From Cheiracanthium punctorium (taxonomy: Eukaryota; Arthropoda; Arachnida; Araneae; Cheiracanthiidae), in the NCBI GenBank assembly GCA_038373885.1, contig JAWZYV010012523.1:102677-166676 (forward strand): DNA of 64,000 nucleotides, given 5' to 3'. Shown in pieces: positions 59,391 to 64,000 of the stretch. Made by a program: the position numbers and the translations under genes. The notes beneath the pieces are model-generated. The model had not been told where the DNA came from and ran no database searches. It was given only the letters and a program-made list of their open reading frames with translations. Within the stretch, counting starts at the first letter, position 1. Each line of letters begins with the position of its first letter.

Positions 59391-62300
59391 ATTGCGGAGA
59401 AATTAAATGATAATTTTGTATCCGCAAACAATAATTTTGCTTGCGGAGAAACAACGTTTTTTATACATGATAGTGACTTTTTAGCCCTTCGGTCACACCT
59501 TTGCTGTCTCATTTCCCATCAACACAGGTTAGTATTCATATAGTTTTTTTACTTTATTAGAAATATATTCATTCATGAGTTATGGCAAAACATTATCTTC
59601 TTTCCTAGAAAAAAACAGGTACACAGCTAGTAAATGATGATTTCTACAATAAATGCTTTTCTTAAAGTATAAGTTCTTTATGAATAAGATCGACATAACA
59701 AAATATTGACTATTTTAAATTTTTATTTTCAACGAAAGTAAGGTAATATTACGTCATGCTGCATGTTATGAGAAGGGTACACGGGAGGGCATGTGCCTAC
59801 GGGTGGGGAGGGGTCTTGTTCGGAGGACTTTTTCAGAGTTTCTAGCGAGCAATCACTTTACATCTGGAGAAAACAGACCAAACACAAAACCGTTAGATCG
59901 ACAACCCTGAGGTAGTTATGAAGAAACCACCAGTAATGGACCATGAACCAGAAATGGTCTACTTACTTTTAAAAATTAATTTTGAAAGGGCTTATAATTC
60001 ATCTCTAAAAACAACTGTGGGATTAAGGCCAATTATCTGCACGTGGGATCCAGGCCTATGGGTTGGGCGCCCTCCGTGAGGGTCTTTCTAATTTTAAAAG
60101 TAACTGAAACAAAAAATGTTTTTCCTATTTCCTTTATCTGTTTACTTGACATCTTCAACTTGAAGTGACATACATCTAGATGTGACTTTTTAGATGGTAC
60201 ATTACTAGTTATTTTACTTTACTGATGATTCTTTCTATATTAAAATTACCGATAATTACTCAATAATTCACATTTATAAATATATATTTTTATAGGACTT
60301 GTCATTTTATAATAATTATTTTTTCTTATTTCTGATTACAGGTTGAATGTACAAAAAATATCTTCTTTTACATAAATACTCGCTATTAAATGAAATCTGA
60401 AAAAGCAAAATACCGATAAACTTAAAATAGAGTTAAAAAGAAATATATATATGTGGGCATCAATGTCTGTTCTAAAACTATTGAACATTTTATGCTGCTT
60501 TTAAAAAGAATTTTCTTGAATATTTTATTTAATGGTAGTATTATGCATTTTAATACACTCATTTACATATTAAGTAATAAAGTGAATAGCTCTGTCTGAT
60601 TCTTTCGTATTCTTTCAAATATTAAATTCATTTCGATTAATATTATAAACTCAAAACTCATTTATATTTTAACATAAACATTCCATTTTGATTTTAGCTT
60701 AAGTACATTAAGGGCCTTCAGATTGATCCGTTCAAATTTATGAATAAGATTCTTCAAAGGAAAGCCTACGGAGAATAGTATTATTGAAATAATGAATTTA
60801 GCTTAAGTATTGTCTGGAAGGTGAAATATTCTAGAAAGCTATTAACTATAAAATGAAAAATTCATGAATTAGAGAATATCGAGGAGAAATCGATAATTCT
60901 TCTCCCACCTAACAAAATTTCGTTGCATGCATCATAAATCTGAGCCTGAAATTATGAATAATATGAGAGAGTTAGTATTTCGTGTTTGTTTTTAAAATTA
61001 GTTTGTATAAATTCTATCCCGATTCATGAGGTTTAATTCACTTAACAATTGTTCTGATTTCTTCTACATCTTAAAATATCCAGAAATGGCATTCAATGTC
61101 TGAAGTTTATAAATGTTGCTTTAAAGTCTATGAGGATAGAGCGAAACCTCTAACAGTAATACGATGATTAAGAACTAAGTAAAGAAAAATCAGAGTTATC
61201 TCCGCTATTAGTTTTGTCTCTAAGCAAAGGAAGTATTCTTTCATATAACGCCAAACCCGCTAAATTGAATACCGATTAAAACAATACCTTGCTTCATGCA
61301 ATAAATTTTCAATGCGTCAAACCTTAGTAATTTGTTAATGTGATCCGGGAAAATAGAATATCTCTCTAATTAGAAAATTTTTCATGTTAAAATGGATGTT
61401 CCTTTAAAAGAGCTCGGCTGCAATATAAAAAATCCCTTTAAAATAATGACTTATTATATGACATTCTCTGATACTCTCTTGTTAACATATTTATCTCTAT
61501 GTAATTTGACACTCTCTTGTTAACGTATTTTCATGTATGTAATTTGAAATTATTTCTATTTACTAGTAATATAAAAATCTTAAATAAACTCTTTACTTAT
61601 ATTCAGAAAACTGTAGACATCATGTCTTAAAATTAGTTTCATTTAATACGTCTGAAAGTACAATGTTTGATTGTGTAGAGATATTTTATTACGCATATCA
61701 TGATATGATCATTTCGTTTCTGCATTTTAGCTTCACTTTGATAAAGCACGTCATGAATATACCAGTTTTTACAAGTGACTCCATTTTTTCTTCTTTCAGA
61801 ATAATAAAATTCATACTTTTGAGAATACTTCAATTAAAATGACGAAATTTAAATAACACTCTCCATTTGATGCATTCCATGTAAGTGAAATATAAATTTT
61901 GTATTAATTTTAGTGACAAATGAGATGAAAGAGAATTTTAACAAAATTGTGATGCATTACATAAACTGTGCATTATAACTTAACGACATTTCTACTTTAT
62001 GGAAAAGAAATATTAAATCCTAACACACATATTCAACATTCACAAAAATCTCCTTTTCAAAAAGATATTTGCATAACAGAAATCATCAGTCTCTTCTATT
62101 ATCATTTTGCACACGGAGGGAATCAAATTCGTGAATCATTAAAATACAATTCAGGAAATCTCTGGTGAATAATTTTCAGTTTTTATTTTCCAAACAGAGC
62201 TTTCATTGATTTTTTTTTCAAATGGACGTATAATTAGTATGATTCCTTGGAGCCTAGAGGCACACGGACAGTTAATTTGGCTCAGTTTCAAAAACGGAAA

Positions 62301-62590
62301 AGTGCTCAGCTGGTTCGAATGCTGATCTGCGCTTTAAGTAAAACAAACAAACCTTGCTACATTTTAAACATTAGATGTGGGAAAGTAACAAAATCAGCAG
62401 TCATTAATTTGATAGATTTAAGTGACAGCCAATTTAAATAAAATGCAATTTCAAAATTTGTACTTTCCGTTTGAATATACTTTTGATTGGTAATTGATTT
62501 TTAAATGCTACTATTTTAAAACCGCTCCCCTCAAAAAATAAAAATAATGTGCTTGATTTAAGTCATATTAACACAATTTCTAGTCTTATA
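59391..62590. other. Long stretch without a recognised gene
   Basis: AT-rich. A GC-richer, repeat-like passage lies at about 59755-60090 (GGGTACACGGGAGGGCATG, TGGGTTGGGCGCCCTCCGTG) with no known end sequences. Near 61465-61530 the phrase ACTCTCTTGTTAAC is directly repeated. Short frames are unsupported. Confidence 0.55.
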
Positions 62591-62592
62591 TA

Positions 62593-63429
62593 CAGAGAGT
62601 TTCAGAACTATAGTGCATAGGTTGGCAGAGAGAACCTAGGCAGATTGAAAAAGTTGAAGTGGCAGATGATAACTTTTTGCCCTTCTCATTGTACATGTGC
62701 GTATTCACGATTGAACACAACTTTTCCCAACATAACACTTTATTAAAACGAAAACATAAAACAGATAAAACACAAACTGGCACCTTGTGCCGAATACAAA
62801 AAGGGGACTATACCCCAGGCGTAGTAACTCGCTACATACGTTAGTAACTAGCTACAGACCTTATATAGTGTCGCTGTTCACATAGCAACACGGTTCACAT
62901 TAGCATATCTCTGCTATAGCATAAATCTGCCTTTGTGGAAAAAACTGGCCTGGTTGCTAAAACCCTCTCGTGCATTCAAGTCGATTCTCTTGGAGACTCG
63001 TGTCCTGGAGGTGGAGAGAGACATAACGCAAAGTGCTGCCGCCGCAAAGTCATTGTAAGGTGGGGTTGGAAATATCATCTTCAATCATCTGTTAACAATT
63101 GCTTTGGAAGAAGTGTTGAAGCGCTCGTCTAACTTCTTAATCGAGTATCATACACAATGTGCTTTTTTTTCGAGATTTTCTTTATTGAAATGAAATAGAA
63201 TTTGTAAATTATCAATTTTAGTCAAGTCCTTTCTGTAAAAGATGCAATGGTGTTTGACAAACAATGGCCCATAAATCACTATAACTTCCGCACAACTTCA
63301 AGAGTAGTTACCTATTAACAGGTACATCTAGATAATGTTTCCTATCCCACATTTTCTATATGATTCCAAGCCGTTTTGGCTTCCTCAGCCGAATTTCACA
63401 TTTCTGACTAATAGTTTTGAAACACCCTG
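62593..63429. mobile_element. 837-bp mariner-like TIR element
   Basis: After TA, CAGAGAGTTTCAGAACTATAG opens the element. TAGTTTTGAAACACCCTG closes it at 63429 (reverse complement CAGGGTGTTTCAAAACTA). The terminus form is typical of IS630/mariner elements of arthropods. No transposase block is visible in the interior; frames at 62586-62844 and 62935-63132 have no domain. A GC-richer middle (about 62780-63130) may be a remnant of coding sequence. Confidence 0.55.
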
Positions 63430-64000
63430 CATAAATTTGCTCAATAAAAAAAAAGTATTCCCAATGTATTTTGGCGAAATAATATGCTTCTATATAGGTA
63501 TAACAAAGTGAAAAATGTTAGTTAACTCTTGGTTAGACTTGTTGATAGAGAACATCTGGCAACCTAGGCAGATTTGAAATATAGGATCACTCTGCAAGTG
63601 AAAATTATCTTAATCGAACAAGTATGATCCGCTGTTGAATAAACTCTCCACAGACTGTAGATTTTACATTTTGAAGAAGAGAAACATACTGAGCAGCATT
63701 CCCGCATCGATAAAATTCTTGTGATATAAATGTTCGTATGTTCGAATAAAATGTTTCTCAACTGTATATTTTGTGTCTTTTCATCATACTTAACGTTTGA
63801 CATCGCCAAAAATATTTTGATCTTATAAAATGCAATCCAATAAAATGTTAAATAATATTGGAGCCTTTACACTGAGTAGCTTGATTGAGCTCAGAGTAAG
63901 GCTGTTTTGATGTCTGAACCACCTTATATTTCTCTGTCTAGATAGTAATGGCATTTGAATTAGTGTTTTTTATCCAATTTAATGAAAATATTATGAAAAG
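63430..64000. other. No gene recognised
   Basis: AT-rich. GGCAACCTAGGCAGATTTGAAA near 63558 echoes a phrase just inside the left end of the preceding element. The minus frame 63564-63809 (81 codons) has several Cys but no recognised domain. Confidence 0.5.

Overview
This window looks like nuclear DNA of an arthropod, probably a chelicerate such as a spider. It is strongly AT-rich. The longest open frame is only 124 codons, and no intact host protein-coding gene can be recognised. It is dominated by transposable-element debris of kinds that crowd arthropod genomes: IS630/Tc1-mariner relatives (including the DUF4817 type), hAT and TTAA-target elements, tRNA-derived SINEs, Jockey-like LINEs, a Gypsy-like LTR retroelement, foldback MITEs and long (TA)n/(TG)n microsatellites. 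The chelicerate assignment is an inference from this mix, not a proof.

Layout. 0-8 kb: a mariner-type MITE, a 1.2-kb foldback element with an internal tRNA-like SINE head, a decayed transposase C-terminus and a (TA)n tract. 8-16 kb: mostly featureless, with a broken Tc1 transposase (12.7-13.1 kb) and palindromic repeats (13.8-14.3 kb). 16.0-16.8 kb: a well-formed heat-shock-type promoter (HSE array, TATA, initiator) with no reading frame behind it, probably a retroelement LTR, then a 109-bp foldback MITE. 20-22 kb: a tandem duplication split by a SINE, then an antisense LINE 3' end. 23.7-25.3 kb: three abutting elements (piggyBac-like end, a 297-bp hairpin with YY1-like sites, a TTAA element). 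26.4-26.9 kb: a second copy of the first MITE. 27.7-28.9 kb: an antisense pseudogene of a multicopy arthropod protein. 32.7-33.1 kb: a TIR repeat joined to a long (TA)n. 36.5-37.3 kb: an internally deleted mariner relative keeping an intact N-terminal ORF. 37.6-39.4 kb: two CpG-rich patches with good splice donors, the only convincing candidates for the 5' end of a host gene, reading rightward. 40-48 kb: nested hAT-type MITEs, a TTAA element, three or four transposase fragments, a 237-bp MITE, a 797-bp hAT-type element and a SINE. 50-56 kb: GC-richer repeats, an inverted partner of the piggyBac-like end, a multimerised TIR repeat and a nested mariner-like element. 56.7-59.4 kb: a deleted Gypsy element with one LTR, then a 5'-truncated LINE flanked by a perfect 13-bp target-site duplication. 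62.6-63.4 kb: another mariner-like TIR element.

Almost nothing here works together as a pathway. The shared logic is insertion, nesting and decay of mobile elements. Host function, if any, most likely lies in the CpG-rich region at 37.6-39.4 kb and perhaps in the promoter-like module at 16.2 kb. All family assignments come from reading motifs by eye; no database search was possible.
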